The notes under the pieces: generated by a model
Database searches by the model: none
What the model was told of the DNA's origin: nothing
Seen by the model: only the letters and a program-made list of their open reading frames with translations
Part shown: in pieces, positions 45,077 to 55,053 of the stretch
Layout of the letters: each line of letters begins with the position of its first letter
Position numbering within the stretch: position 1 is the first letter of the stretch
Program-made: the position numbers and the translations under genes
Assembly: GCA_934130545.1 (NCBI GenBank)
Contig: CAKOYD010000001.1
Span: 124,001-188,000, forward strand
Source of the DNA: an uncultured Bacilli bacterium
Lineage (GTDB): Bacteria; Bacillota_I; Bacilli_A; RF39; UBA660
Reading direction: 5' to 3'
Length of the DNA: 64,000 nt

Positions 45077-46072
45077 CTATATCCATACTCCATAGATAAG
45101 TGCTAATAAGCATAATATTAATTCTACTACCCAAAATAGTTTAACAATATCCCATTCACTCCAACCTAATCTTTCAAAATGGTGATGGATTGGGGTCATA
45201 ATAAATACTTTCTTTTTGAATACTACTACTGAGAATATTTGAATTATAACTGTTAGAGTTTCAATAACAAATACTCCGCCAATAACCGCTAAAGATAGTT
45301 CATGCGATGTTAATATAGCGATAGTTGCTAGGGTTGCTCCTAAAGTTAAACTCCCGGTATCACCCATAAATACTTTAGCAGGGTTTGTATTATATAGTAA
45401 GAAACCAATTAAAGCTCCTACTAAGATGAAACAAAATATTCCCATTTCTTGGTAGCCATCTATCCATTTACTTCCCCAAGCAATTAAACCAATGGCAAGA
45501 AAGGCAATTACTGATGTTCCAGCGGCTAATCCATCGAGCCCATCTGTTAAGTTTACAGCATTTGATGAACCAACTAATAAGAATAGAATAAATATGCCAT
45601 AGAACCAATCTAATTTCCATTTAATATGTAATAGTGATATTTCTAAGATTGAATCATTATTAGTATATTGTCTAAATAATATATAGAATATTAAGGCAAC
45701 AATAAATTGTAAGAATAACTTTTGAAATTGAGTTAAACCTTTATTGGTATTATTTTTTATACTAATATAATCATCGAGAAATCCAATAGCACCATATGAT
45801 AAAAAGACAAATAAGACAATAAATAAATTCATTGAAAATTGTATTTTATCAGTAAGTAATAGTATTACCACCGTAATAATCGTTGGAATTATAAATATTA
45901 ATCCTCCCATAGTAGGAGTGCCCGCTTTATTTTTATGGGCTTCAACATATATGTTAATTCTTTGTCTTATCTTTATTTTTTTTAGTATGGGAATAAATAT
46001 TAGACCCATGGCAGCGGCTAATAGAAAGCCAATCATTAATGCAAATAAAGATTTTGTTAATACTAACATCAT
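45077..46072 (-). CDS. mraY: phospho-MurNAc-pentapeptide transferase
   Basis: A ten-helix enzyme that forms lipid I from UDP-MurNAc-pentapeptide and undecaprenyl phosphate. Motifs: HKNKAGTPTMGG, the catalytic-pocket NLTDGLDGLAAG, FMGDTGSLTLGA and PIHHHFE. The 331 residues are the normal size. In most Firmicutes murE stands before and murD after mraY; both are absent here. Confidence 0.97.
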   Translation of the reverse strand: MMLVLTKSLFALMIGFLLAAAMGLIFIPILKKIKIRQRINIYVEAHKNKAGTPTMGGLIFIIPTIITVVILLLTDKIQFSMNLFIVLFVFLSYGAIGFLDDYISIKNNTNKGLTQFQKLFLQFIVALIFYILFRQYTNNDSILEISLLHIKWKLDWFYGIFILFLLVGSSNAVNLTDGLDGLAAGTSVIAFLAIGLIAWGSKWIDGYQEMGIFCFILVGALIGFLLYNTNPAKVFMGDTGSLTLGATLATIAILTSHELSLAVIGGVFVIETLTVIIQIFSVVVFKKKVFIMTPIHHHFERLGWSEWDIVKLFWVVELILCLLALIYGVWI

Positions 46073-46172
46073 CCCACATCCGTTTCTTAATATAATTATA
46101 GCATACTTTACTATAAATTATTAATGTATTTATATACTTTACATTATTTTTGTCAAATGAATAAATTACTTA

Positions 46173-48080
46173 TTAATTACCTAGAAGTAGTCTAATAGTT
46201 GAATTTTGTGGTAAAGATGTGCCGGCTGCTGGTGATTGAGCAAGTACTTTATCTCCAATACCAGTATATTCAACTTGGAAGTTTTTTAGTAATTTTGTGG
46301 CATCTTTGACAGTTAATCCTTCAACATTTTCTACTTTATAATATTTTACATCGTACCATTGATATATTTTGTCTAATCCTTCCTTGCTTTTTTCAATATT
46401 TAAGGCAGAGATTGCATCGGTTAAAATACTTTTAGCAATGGGTGCAGCAACAGTACCTCCATATTGAGTAACACCTTTAGGATTATCAATGGCAACATAA
46501 ACAACTACTTGTGGGTTATCTGCTGGTAGAAAGCCAATAAATGAAACGATATAATTTCCGGACATGTATACGCCATTTTTTACTTTTTGAGCAGTACCAG
46601 TCTTTCCTCCAACACGATAGCCGTCAATATAGGCATTTCTTCCTGTTCCATAGGCAACAACGGTTTCTAGAGCATTTCTAACTTGAGCACTTGAGTCAGC
46701 ACTAATTACTTGGCTAACTTTTTGTGGATGGTTTTCTTTAATTATTTCGTTAGTGTTTGGTTCGACAATGCTTTTTACTATGTATGGCTTGTATAATGTT
46801 CCACCATTAATGGCTGCAGATACGGCGGTGATTTGTTGGATAGCAGTGACACTTACTCCTTGGCCAAAGGCAGTAGTTGCTAATTCAACAGGCCCTACTT
46901 TACTTAGAGGAAACAAGATTCCGGTGGCTTCGCCATTTAAATCAATACCAGTTTTTTTACCAAAGCCAAATTTGTTAATATATGAGAATAATTTTTCTTT
47001 ACCTAAGCGGTTGCCTAGTTCAACAAATCCGGTGTTGCAACTGTTCTGAATTACTTGCAGGAAGGTTTGCGCTCCGTGTCCACCATGTTTCCAGCATTTA
47101 ATTCTAGCTCCGTCGACATTGACACTACCACTATCGTAGAAGGTATCATTTAGTAAATCAACTGTGTGTTCTTCGAGTGAGGAAGCGACAGTTATTATTT
47201 TAAAAGTTGATCCTGGTTCATAACTGGCCCATATAGCTAGATTTCTATTTATTTCTTCAATACTATAATCTTGATAATTAGATGGTGAGAATGATGGTTT
47301 TGAGGCAATACCAAGTATTTCTCCGGTATTAGGGTTCATGGCAATAGCCCAACTTCCATCAGCATTATACTTAGTCATAGCATTATCTAATTCTCTTTCA
47401 ATTGATTCTTGAATATCAAAATTAACAGTTAGGTATAGATTCATACCATTAGCTGGTTGTTCATAAACACTAGATATATTTAATTTTTGCCCTTTAGCGT
47501 CTGAATAGTACTTTATAGCGCCTGACTCGCCGGTTAAATATTTGTCATATTCTAGTTCAAGACCACTTAATCCTTGATTATCAATACCAACATAACCAAT
47601 TGAATGTGCTAATAGACTATCATATGGATAATATCTTTTAGCTTCTTTTAAAAGATAGACTCCTTCGTAATTAAGTTTAGCAATGGCATCCGCTACTTCA
47701 TAGGATAATTGTCTTCCTTCGGGATGAACTCTTTCTATTGATGATTTCTTATATAAGTGTTCATCGATTACTTTTCGATCTACTCCTAAGATTTTAGAGA
47801 TATTAATTGATACTTCTTCTTTATTTTTTATTTGATTAGGTATAAAAACTAAGGATACAGTAGTTAAATTATCAGCAACAGTTATGTTATCTGATGTTAT
47901 TATTTTTCCTCTTTCAGCACCTATTTCCAAGTTTCTACTCCATAAAGAAGTTGCTAGACTATTTAATTTATCATAACTTATTACTTGAATATAGAAAACT
48001 TTACCTATTATTAGAACAAAGCATAAGATTATTACTATTAATATTATTCTTATACGTTTATGAATATTTTTTGTAAACAT
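46173..48080 (-). CDS. class B penicillin-binding protein, FtsI/SpoVD-like
   Basis: A membrane transpeptidase of 635 residues that crosslinks peptidoglycan with a SEDS partner. It has one N-terminal membrane helix (about 10-30), a dimerisation domain, and a transpeptidase domain with SxxK in EPGSTFKII, SxN in NSCNTG and KTG in GGKTGTAQ. A single C-terminal PASTA domain (about 570-635) is like SpoVD. With the FtsW/SpoVE gene downstream it forms a matched pair for septum or cortex synthesis. Which of the two is undecided. Confidence 0.92.
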   Translation of the reverse strand: MFTKNIHKRIRIILIVIILCFVLIIGKVFYIQVISYDKLNSLATSLWSRNLEIGAERGKIITSDNITVADNLTTVSLVFIPNQIKNKEEVSINISKILGVDRKVIDEHLYKKSSIERVHPEGRQLSYEVADAIAKLNYEGVYLLKEAKRYYPYDSLLAHSIGYVGIDNQGLSGLELEYDKYLTGESGAIKYYSDAKGQKLNISSVYEQPANGMNLYLTVNFDIQESIERELDNAMTKYNADGSWAIAMNPNTGEILGIASKPSFSPSNYQDYSIEEINRNLAIWASYEPGSTFKIITVASSLEEHTVDLLNDTFYDSGSVNVDGARIKCWKHGGHGAQTFLQVIQNSCNTGFVELGNRLGKEKLFSYINKFGFGKKTGIDLNGEATGILFPLSKVGPVELATTAFGQGVSVTAIQQITAVSAAINGGTLYKPYIVKSIVEPNTNEIIKENHPQKVSQVISADSSAQVRNALETVVAYGTGRNAYIDGYRVGGKTGTAQKVKNGVYMSGNYIVSFIGFLPADNPQVVVYVAIDNPKGVTQYGGTVAAPIAKSILTDAISALNIEKSKEGLDKIYQWYDVKYYKVENVEGLTVKDATKLLKNFQVEYTGIGDKVLAQSPAAGTSLPQNSTIRLLLGN

Positions 48081-48140
48081 ATTTTTTCACCTATTAAATA
48101 ATATTCAAGTAAATAAAAAAAAGAAGATATGTTAACAATT

Positions 48141-48175
48141 AAAAAACTGATTACAGTGTGTCCTAATAACCAGTT
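48141..48175 (-). terminator. Terminator after the cadherin-like surface protein
   Basis: A 9-bp stem (48145-48153 with 48167-48175, one G-T pair) is followed on the minus strand by TTTTTT. Confidence 0.8.
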
Positions 48176-48180
48176 TATAA

Positions 48181-49353
48181 TTATACTTTATTATATTTTT
48201 TATAATAAATAATACTTGCATATAAAGATACTACCATAAATAGAATGATAAACGCTATTGATAATGGCCCAGCAGTATTAGGGTTTTGACTAGATGTTGA
48301 CGAGTTACTTGATGACGTTGAAGAACTTGCTGGTACACTTCTGTTAATTGTAATTTTGAATGTTGTTTCTTTATCTTCATCACCTAGTACTATTAATTCG
48401 AATGTGTTACTTCCAACATTTAATTGGACATCTCTTGGTCCATAGCCATCTTTAAACTTAGCATTACTATCTTTTAATTCGACAAGTATTTTTGTACTAG
48501 AAACATTGTTATCAACGTTAATAGTATATTCTTTAACACTAGTTTTTAATTCAATGTTAGTACCGTTTACTTCTAATTTGGATAGTTCAGTATTTATAGT
48601 TGTTGATGGTTCATCACCGTCATCTTTAATAACATTCAAAGTATATGTCTTAGTCTCGCCATTATTTTCAACAATAATAGAAATAATAGTCTCCTTATCA
48701 TTTATAGTTAATGTTTTATTTTTTTCTTCACCGTTTACTATTATTTTAACAGTGGCATTGCTATCTGCTGGAGTAGCATTTATTGTTAAACTATTTTGAT
48801 CTTTTTCTAATGCAACATTATATCTTAGATTATCACTAGTAAAGGATGGTGAAATGTTTACAGGACTAGTTGATAATTCTTGTAAGTTAGTATTATATTG
48901 CTTTTTGGAAATAGTTGTTGATATATCATTTGCAGTATATGGATTGTCTTTATTACTATCTCCATAGCATGTTATGTTTGATATAGTGACTGTAGTCGTA
49001 TCAGTGATATTAGCACTAATATTAATTAATTTAGTCGTTTCTGGTAATGAACTAATTGGACTACTAGATGTAGAGATTGTTATGTTTTCGGCATCTGATG
49101 AAGTAACTGTCCAATTCTCTAAAGTACTTGTTCTTTCTTGATTAGTAAGTTCGTTAGTAGTAGTCATTTTAAAACTACATGTTTTTATATCTCCTTTAGT
49201 ATTATTAAAATTACTAATAGATATAACGATTGATGCCTTTTCATTTGTACCTATTTCGTTTGGTGCAGACATGATAAATGTTAAGTCACTATCCGCTTTG
49301 ACAGTACTGGTAAATGACATTAGCATAATTATTAATATTAATACTTTCTTCAT
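48181..49353 (-). CDS. surface protein with cohesin-like and cadherin-like domains
   Basis: A secreted, membrane- or wall-anchored protein of 390 residues from the ATG at 49353 (AGGTGGCG site). It has a signal peptide ending TVKADS, a cohesin-like beta region (about 18-145), and two cadherin-like beta-sandwich repeats (LSTSPVNISPSFTSDNLRYN and LSKLEVNGTNIELKTSVKEY starts). The end is a serine-rich linker, then NPNTAG, a hydrophobic segment and KKYNKV. This is the form of a sortase sorting signal, near the NPxT class recognised by class B sortases. The sortase at 1366-2178 is a candidate partner. The domain calls are from sequence style only. Confidence 0.65.
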   Translation of the reverse strand: MKKVLILIIMLMSFTSTVKADSDLTFIMSAPNEIGTNEKASIVISISNFNNTKGDIKTCSFKMTTTNELTNQERTSTLENWTVTSSDAENITISTSSSPISSLPETTKLINISANITDTTTVTISNITCYGDSNKDNPYTANDISTTISKKQYNTNLQELSTSPVNISPSFTSDNLRYNVALEKDQNSLTINATPADSNATVKIIVNGEEKNKTLTINDKETIISIIVENNGETKTYTLNVIKDDGDEPSTTINTELSKLEVNGTNIELKTSVKEYTINVDNNVSSTKILVELKDSNAKFKDGYGPRDVQLNVGSNTFELIVLGDEDKETTFKITINRSVPASSSTSSSNSSTSSQNPNTAGPLSIAFIILFMVVSLYASIIYYKKYNKV

Positions 49354-49501
49354 AATATCGCCACCTATTTTCATATCAATTATAACAATAAAATTATGAA
49401 TAGTAAATACTTTAAAAATATTTTTACTAAAAATTGTAGGCTTTATGATGTAAATAAATGCATACTACTATTCAACCTTATATTTTATAATACCTGAAAA
49501 T

Positions 49502-49532
49502 AAAAAAAGAATCTAGACATTGCTAAATTCTT
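49502..49532 (-). terminator. Terminator after the nucleotidyltransferase
   Basis: A 10-bp stem (49507-49516 with 49523-49532, one G-T pair) followed on the minus strand by six or seven T residues. Confidence 0.85.
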
Positions 49533-49543
49533 AGTGTGTTCTA

Positions 49544-50437
49544 TTAACTCCATAGGTTACTTGGATATGTACCATTTTGTACTAAATCATTAATTGATTT
49601 TACTAGTTGTTCTTTATCTTCTTTATATGTTATTCCGTACCATCTGGCAGTGGTTTTTAAAACGTCTACTTCTACCATACCTTTTTTAATTTGTTCAAAG
49701 ACAATGTCTGGTATTAGGTACTCACATTTATCGATGTTATCTTTATTTTTCTCTAGGAAATCAGGAAAATGTTCTTCTAGATAATCAAATATTTTTGGTG
49801 TGAATGCAAACATATTCATTGATACTGGTGTGTCGTCATCAATTTCAAAAGATTCTTCACCATTTAGTGGTGTTGCGATAATTTGATTACCTTTTCTTTC
49901 TACTAAACTTTCAGTAAGTTTTTCTAAGTGATTATCTTTTATTTGACATATACCTCTTTTTACTGAGCCATTATCAGTAAGAGTGTTGCTAGCAATATAT
50001 CCAACCATAGCATAGTTATCATTAGTTTTATTTTTTAAATAAGTACTTATTGTTTTATAAGCATCATAACCATAGAAATCATCTGAATTTATTATTGCAA
50101 AGTTTTCTTTAACAACATCTTTGCAACATAGTATGGCATGTGCTGTACCCCACGGTTTTACTCTAGTGTCTGGCACTTGATAGCCTTCTGGTAAGTTGTC
50201 TAGTTCTTGAAAAACATATTCTACTTTAATCTTACTTTCTATTCTACTACCTACTGTTTCTCTAAAAATGTCATAATTTTCTTTTTTTATGATAAATACT
50301 ACTTTATCAAAGCCACATTTTATGGCATCATAAATGGAATAATCAATAATGAAATTCCCGTTATTGTCTATTGGCTCAATTTGTTTTAAGCCTCCAAATC
50401 TACTGCCCATCCCTGCTGCCATTATTACTAATGTCAT
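49544..50437 (-). CDS. sugar nucleotidyltransferase family protein
   Basis: A 297-residue GT-A-fold enzyme with the N-terminal MAAGMGSRFGGLKQIEPI nucleotide-binding loop, INSDDFYGYDAY metal-binding region and a C-terminal tail. It transfers a nucleotide to a sugar phosphate or similar substrate, probably for envelope polymer synthesis. Length and layout match proteins annotated simply as nucleotidyltransferases; exact sugar cannot be given. GGAGGAAT stands before the ATG; a terminator follows. Confidence 0.8.
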   Translation of the reverse strand: MTLVIMAAGMGSRFGGLKQIEPIDNNGNFIIDYSIYDAIKCGFDKVVFIIKKENYDIFRETVGSRIESKIKVEYVFQELDNLPEGYQVPDTRVKPWGTAHAILCCKDVVKENFAIINSDDFYGYDAYKTISTYLKNKTNDNYAMVGYIASNTLTDNGSVKRGICQIKDNHLEKLTESLVERKGNQIIATPLNGEESFEIDDDTPVSMNMFAFTPKIFDYLEEHFPDFLEKNKDNIDKCEYLIPDIVFEQIKKGMVEVDVLKTTARWYGITYKEDKEQLVKSINDLVQNGTYPSNLWS

Positions 50438-50557
50438 ATAATTCCTCCTTTAGACTAATTAGTTAATTATATCTTAACATATTATTTTTTAATTGGCAAT
50501 ATTCAGAATATAACATATAAATTTAAATATTACATTATAGATAAATTATTATATGCT

Positions 50558-51634
50558 TTATCTTAAAACTAGGATTTGGCCAACACTTAGATTATTAGTT
50601 GTTAGATTATTCAATGCTTTAATATTATCAACTGTAGTGCCATATTTTCTAGCTATTTGGTATAAGTTATCGCCTGGTTTTACAACATAAGTGGTTTCTG
50701 GTGTTGGGATTATTAACTTAGTACCGATAGTTAATATGTCTGATGTTAGGTTATTAGCATTTTTTATATTTTGAACAGTGGTGTTGTTTTCTTTGGCTAT
50801 TGAATATAGCGTGTCGCCTGATTTTACCGTGTATAGTTGGGTTTCTTCTTCTATTTTAGATGGTATTTTCAATTCTTGATTAACAGATATAAAATTATTG
50901 GTTAAGTTGTTAGCTCGTTTTAAGTCATCAACTGTTGTGTTGAATTGTTTGGCAATGCTGTAAAGGCTATCACCTGGTCTTACTCGGTAGGTATTTGAAG
51001 TGGTTGTTCCAGTTGGTACTATTAGGATTTGGCCAATACTTAGAGTATTACTTGTAAGGTCGTTTAAAGATTTTATGTTGTCGACTGTAGTGTTAAAGTT
51101 ATTGGCTATTGTATATAGAGTATCGCCTCTTTTAACTGTATATAGTTGAGTGCCTTCTTCCATGCTTATCGATGTTGGTACTTGTAGTACTTGGCCGATG
51201 GTTAGTGTGTTATTTGTTAGGTTATTGAGTCTTTTTAGCGTATCAACAGTTGTGTTGAATTTTTGAGCTATGGAATACAGGGTGTCACCTTTGGATACTT
51301 TGTATGTGTTTGTGGCTACTTCGTTTGGTGCAGTGTATGGAATGCCTTTGTAGTCTAAGATGGCTTTGATGGTTGCTTCGGCTAGTTGTTGATAGTTATT
51401 TTTTAGGAATTGTAAGTCTTGTGGGTTATCTATGAAGCCGTATTCAACGATTAACGGTTCGGTATTTCCGGTATTACGATGAATGAAATAGTAGTCTTTG
51501 CTGTTATCTGATGGTAGACGACGTTGGTAAACTTTTCGTTTGGTTTGGCCTAGGTCGCCAATGTTGTTTAGGACTTTGTTGGCTAGTGTAGAGTTGTTTC
51601 TTAGGGCGTAGATTACCTCAGCACCGGTGCCACC
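50558..51634 (-). pseudogene. LysM amidase, C-terminal fragment (interrupted by element 4)
   Basis: The larger part of an N-acetylmuramoyl-L-alanine amidase (amidase_3). Read in frame from the junction it begins GTGAEVIYALRNNSTLANKV and includes the conserved EPLIVEYGFIDNPQDL, then five LysM repeats, each opening with a GDTLYS-like motif, which bind peptidoglycan. An internal ATG at 51163, in the linker after LysM 1, could produce a LysM-only protein. The N-terminal piece is at 62323-62599. Joined they give 449 codons in frame. Confidence 0.93.
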
Positions 51635-51651
51635 TTGTGAGTTTAGTTACC
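51631..51651 (+). other. attL of element 4
   Basis: Shared CACC at 51631-51634 then element arm GAGTTTAGTTACC at 51639-51651. Confidence 0.8.
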
Positions 51652-51699
51652 GCTAGTAAAATTAATCGATGACTTTTATTTAGCCATCGATTAGCTATT

Positions 51700-52278
51700 T
51701 TAATTATTTGTTTGTAATTTTAAAGTTTTTACCATTCTATTTGTTAATGTTGGTTTGGCAAATTGTTCTTCTAATGTTAAAACACTGCTTTTATATCTGC
51801 TGTATGCTTTATCATAGTTTCCTTGTTCAATTTGTTCAACACAATAATTTACTATGTTATCGTAAATATAATCATAAATAATACCAGATTTTTCTTCTTT
51901 ATTAATTGTTTCAACAATTACTGGTGCTACTTCATAATAATGTTCTATATCTTCTTTTGAAACAAAATTGTCTCTAAACCATCTTAATACTGTTAATTCA
52001 TAACAATTGTCATCAAATTTTTCTTGAAAATACTTCATACAAGCTGAAGTCAAATAACAACCACCAGACCCTGAACTTGTATCACTTTTATCAGGTCCAT
52101 GTGTTGTAGAACTCCAAGAACCTTTATCATAGTTAATATTTACATGAGTTGCATCATGTGGTTTATCTACTTCACCGCCATAAAAACTAATGTGATCATT
52201 ACCATTTTTATCTGTGTTTACCTTTATAGTAACCCCTTTATCATTTACATAATTTCCATACTTATCTCTATCTGCCAT
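51700..52278 (-). CDS. CFI-box-like protein, unknown
   Basis: A 192-residue protein from the ATG at 52278 (GGGAGGTG site). The N-terminal 70 residues are polar with repeated short D/N/G motifs. A CYLTSAC motif then LTVLRWFRDNFV resemble the CFI-box (CFIATA..LRxFRD), a small conserved module of unknown role. A helical C terminus follows. Stop and start overlap the 121-residue gene, so the two are coupled. Function unknown. Confidence 0.55.
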   Translation of the reverse strand: MADRDKYGNYVNDKGVTIKVNTDKNGNDHISFYGGEVDKPHDATHVNINYDKGSWSSTTHGPDKSDTSSGSGGCYLTSACMKYFQEKFDDNCYELTVLRWFRDNFVSKEDIEHYYEVAPVIVETINKEEKSGIIYDYIYDNIVNYCVEQIEQGNYDKAYSRYKSSVLTLEEQFAKPTLTNRMVKTLKLQTNN

Positions 52279-52627
52279 TATTAACACCTCCCATTTTAAT
52301 TTCTGACATTCTTAAAGAAATAATTGACTCTAACCACAACAAAGACCATTCAGCAAAATAAGAGCTTAAAGTTTTTGTTTCAGTATCCAAATCAATTAAA
52401 TCAAATTTTATATTTTGTAATATTTCTTCATCTATAGATACCAAATTCCCTTTATTTATATATGTTGCTAAAATCGTATTAATTTCAACTAAAACTTTTT
52501 CAAAATTTTCTTTTTGCTCTTTGTATATATCTAATTGAGTTGAAGCTGTAACATAATAAATTAAATTTTTAAAAGCATAATCGATATTTTCTCTTGTTGG
52601 GTTTCCTACATTAAAAGTTTCTTCCAT
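52268..52627 (-). CDS. 119-residue helical protein coupled to the CFI-box-like gene
   Basis: An acidic, mostly helical protein from the ATG at 52627 (AAAGGAG site; TTG two codons earlier is less likely). It contains NPTRENIDYAFKNLIYYV and later a WSLLWLESIISLRM segment. It overlaps the next gene by eleven bases. It is between the left end of element 4 and the recombinase. No family recognised. Confidence 0.55.
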   Translation of the reverse strand: MEETFNVGNPTRENIDYAFKNLIYYVTASTQLDIYKEQKENFEKVLVEINTILATYINKGNLVSIDEEILQNIKFDLIDLDTETKTLSSYFAEWSLLWLESIISLRMSEIKMGGVNNGR

Positions 52628-52688
52628 TAACAATTCTCCTTTCTTGTCTTATATTATAGACTTTTTTTAAAATAAATCAACAATTTTA

Positions 52689-54353
52689 CTATTTAAATTT
52701 CATTTTCCCATTTCTCCCATAAGGATTTCTAACTAAATGCCTATTTTCATACATAAAATTAATTTCTGGTATTACATCATATTTAAATATAATATTTATG
52801 TTTCTATTTTCATCAATTACTATCTTATCTATTAAAGTATTTATTAGCTCTTTTTTAGGTTTTTTTAAATCTAATAGTTCTTTTATTTTCTTGGTATAAT
52901 CTGGCAGTATATTTGCTTTATTCTTTATGTTTTTCTTTTTTATTTTTTCTTCTTCAATTATATTATTAATCTTTTTTAATTTAGTTTCTGATTCAACAGA
53001 TAATTCTTTATATAATTCAGTAGAAATTATATTATTACATCTATCACTATATAAAGTAGATAATTTATTCATAATTTGTTCTTTTTCTTTTGTTAAATCT
53101 TTTATCTTTTTATCTATATCTTCTGTTTCTTTATGAACGTTTTTTTGTACTTCTTTATTTAATTCTCCTATATCTAGTTCTTTTATAAATTTTGATACTG
53201 AATTATTAAATTGCTCTAATATTTGTTCTTCTAAATAATCATAAGGATAAAAGTGTGAACTACATCTTCCTCTTTTTGGATCTCTAGAATATCTATTACA
53301 ATTAATAGACCAATAATCAAGTTTCTTTCTATAATAAACAGATAGTCTATTGCCACACTCTTTACAAAATATTTTTCCTTCTAAAATTTTTTTGGGTCTT
53401 TCTGTTTTTAAACTATAATTTCTAGTTTTTCTTTTTCCTAAAGAATTAACATATTTAAAAGTTTCTTTATCTACTAATGGTTCATGAGTATCTTCAACTA
53501 TTACCCATAAACTTTCATCTAAAGTTATTTTCTTCTTTGATTTATAATTTACTTTTGTTTGAGTATGTTGAACCATATCTCCAGTATAAATTCTATTACT
53601 TAAAATTTTCTTTACTGTTGATATATTCCAACTATCTCTATCAATCAATCTAGAAGAATAATTAGTTTTCTTATATCCTGCTGGTGTGGGTACATTCATA
53701 TTATTTAATCTTGTTGCTATTTCTGTTGGTCCTATTCCTTCTGCTCTCCACTTAAATATATTTTTTACAATTGGTGCAGTTTCTGGATTAGGTATTAAAT
53801 GTCCTTTATCCAAAGGATCTCTCATATAACCATAACAAGGTTGACTACCTATAAATTTACCATTCTTTCTTTTATCGTTTAATACATTTCTTATTTTTAT
53901 AGAATTTTGTTTACTATAATAATCATTACAAGCAATTATAAATGTTGAAGAATCATTACTAGCTTGATTTTTAAAACTATCATATGATTCAAGTATAGAT
54001 ATAAATCTTATATTATTTTCAGGAAAAAAAGTTTCAATATAATATCCCGTCATAACATGATCTCTACCAAATCTAGATAAATCTTTAACTACTACACAAT
54101 TTATCTTTTTTTGTTTTATATCCTCTAACATTTTTTGAAATCCTGGTCTATCAAAATTAGTACCAGAATATCCATCGTCTACATATTCTCCACATAGATT
54201 AAAATTATTATTTTTAACATAACTTCTTAGTAATTCTTTTTGATTAATAACACTTTCACTATCAGATTCATATTTTTTATCTTTATCTTCTTGAGATAAT
54301 CTTATATAGATTCCAACATTGAAATCTATTTCAGTTAAGTAAGTATTATACAT
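52689..54353 (-). CDS. large serine recombinase of element 4
   Basis: A 554-residue recombinase with catalytic Ser20 in VGIYIRLSQED, DDGYSGTNFDRPGF, VVKDLSRFGRDH, a recombinase domain (about 165-280), a zinc ribbon (CKEC, then CNRYSRDPKRGRC) and a coiled-coil C terminus. It closely resembles the element 1 recombinase in the catalytic domain and its target likewise is a GGTGG core. It should drive the integration and excision of the whole island. Confidence 0.95.
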   Translation of the reverse strand: MYNTYLTEIDFNVGIYIRLSQEDKDKKYESDSESVINQKELLRSYVKNNNFNLCGEYVDDGYSGTNFDRPGFQKMLEDIKQKKINCVVVKDLSRFGRDHVMTGYYIETFFPENNIRFISILESYDSFKNQASNDSSTFIIACNDYYSKQNSIKIRNVLNDKRKNGKFIGSQPCYGYMRDPLDKGHLIPNPETAPIVKNIFKWRAEGIGPTEIATRLNNMNVPTPAGYKKTNYSSRLIDRDSWNISTVKKILSNRIYTGDMVQHTQTKVNYKSKKKITLDESLWVIVEDTHEPLVDKETFKYVNSLGKRKTRNYSLKTERPKKILEGKIFCKECGNRLSVYYRKKLDYWSINCNRYSRDPKRGRCSSHFYPYDYLEEQILEQFNNSVSKFIKELDIGELNKEVQKNVHKETEDIDKKIKDLTKEKEQIMNKLSTLYSDRCNNIISTELYKELSVESETKLKKINNIIEEEKIKKKNIKNKANILPDYTKKIKELLDLKKPKKELINTLIDKIVIDENRNINIIFKYDVIPEINFMYENRHLVRNPYGRNGKMKFK

Positions 54354-54421
54354 TCAATCCTCCAATCTTCTTACTTGACTGAGTATTAAGACAATTTAAT
54401 AATACCGCATTATTAAAAAAA

Positions 54422-54505
54422 TTACAGCGCATTATTTTCTTTTTCTATCTCTTCGATAAGATATTTTAAAATAAGATCTTTAAAAGTTATATCATTTTCA
54501 TTCAT
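54422..54505 (-). CDS. 27-residue open frame upstream of the element 4 recombinase
   Basis: A short frame (MNENDITFKDLILKYLIEEI onward) with a GGTGTTG-type site upstream, 69 bases before the recombinase start. Another 21-codon frame (54498-54563) overlaps it by a few bases. Small genes in this position exist in elements 1-3, but here the reading frame could be chance. Confidence 0.25.
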   Translation of the reverse strand: MNENDITFKDLILKYLIEEIEKENNAL

Positions 54506-54621
54506 AGCAACACCTACTTAAAGTTATGTTGTTTTCATTTATTTTATTATTGTTTATATTCATTTTATATTCCCCCTTTTATTCAATAAAAAATCCCTAT
54601 ATTATTTTGATATAAGGACTA

Positions 54622-54786
54622 TTATTCATTTATAACTGAATCAATGTTTTTTATAATATATTCTATTAATAAAGTTTCCATTATAGATTGTATTGTAATT
54701 TTTTTATTTTCTATCACTCTTTTAAGAGCCATTTTTGTATGATCATCAATTCTAAATTTAACTTGATTATTTTTTGCTAAAGCCAT
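54622..54786 (-). CDS. ribbon-helix-helix-like regulator
   Basis: A 54-residue protein from the ATG at 54786 (AAAGGAGAG site; an upstream ATG at 54828 lies in promoter sequence). It has a short strand (NQVKFRIDDHTK) followed by two helices, the layout of CopG/Arc-type repressors. The promoter region upstream, with two palindromes of TATACAAT(T/C)GTA(T/C)A type, would be a natural operator. It may control the recombinase or the defence genes. Confidence 0.6.
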   Translation of the reverse strand: MALAKNNQVKFRIDDHTKMALKRVIENKKITIQSIMETLLIEYIIKNIDSVINE

Positions 54787-54894
54787 TTTTTCACTCTCCT
54801 TTCTAAAAATTGGTACTATTGTATGCACATTAATTTTTAAACACTATTTTAGGAAAAGAATTTTGATAAAGCAGGATAAACCTGTTTACAAACA

Positions 54895-55028
54895 ACTCAC
54901 CAGTGGTGAGTTTTACCTTATTTTATAAGCATTTATATAATTAAGTAGTGTTTACACTTTTCATATTTGTTATACAATTGTATACTTTTAATTTCTTATA
55001 TTATAAGGTATGTTATACAATCGTACAC
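54895..55028. promoter_or_regulatory. Palindrome-rich control region of element 4
   Basis: ACTCACC-AGT-GGTGAGT (54895-54911) is followed by two copies of TGTTATACAATYGTAYAC at 54968-54985 and 55011-55028, 43 bases apart start to start. The first contains a 14-base perfect palindrome. These look like operators; the nearest regulator gene is the ribbon-helix-helix-like one. Confidence 0.55.
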
Positions 55029-55053
55029 ATTTTTTAAAATAACTTACTAAGAT

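Noticed and set aside
51164..51630. A separate small gene between the LysM frame and element 4.
   Set aside because: The sequence is the continuation of the amidase coding region and joins in frame with 62323-62599.
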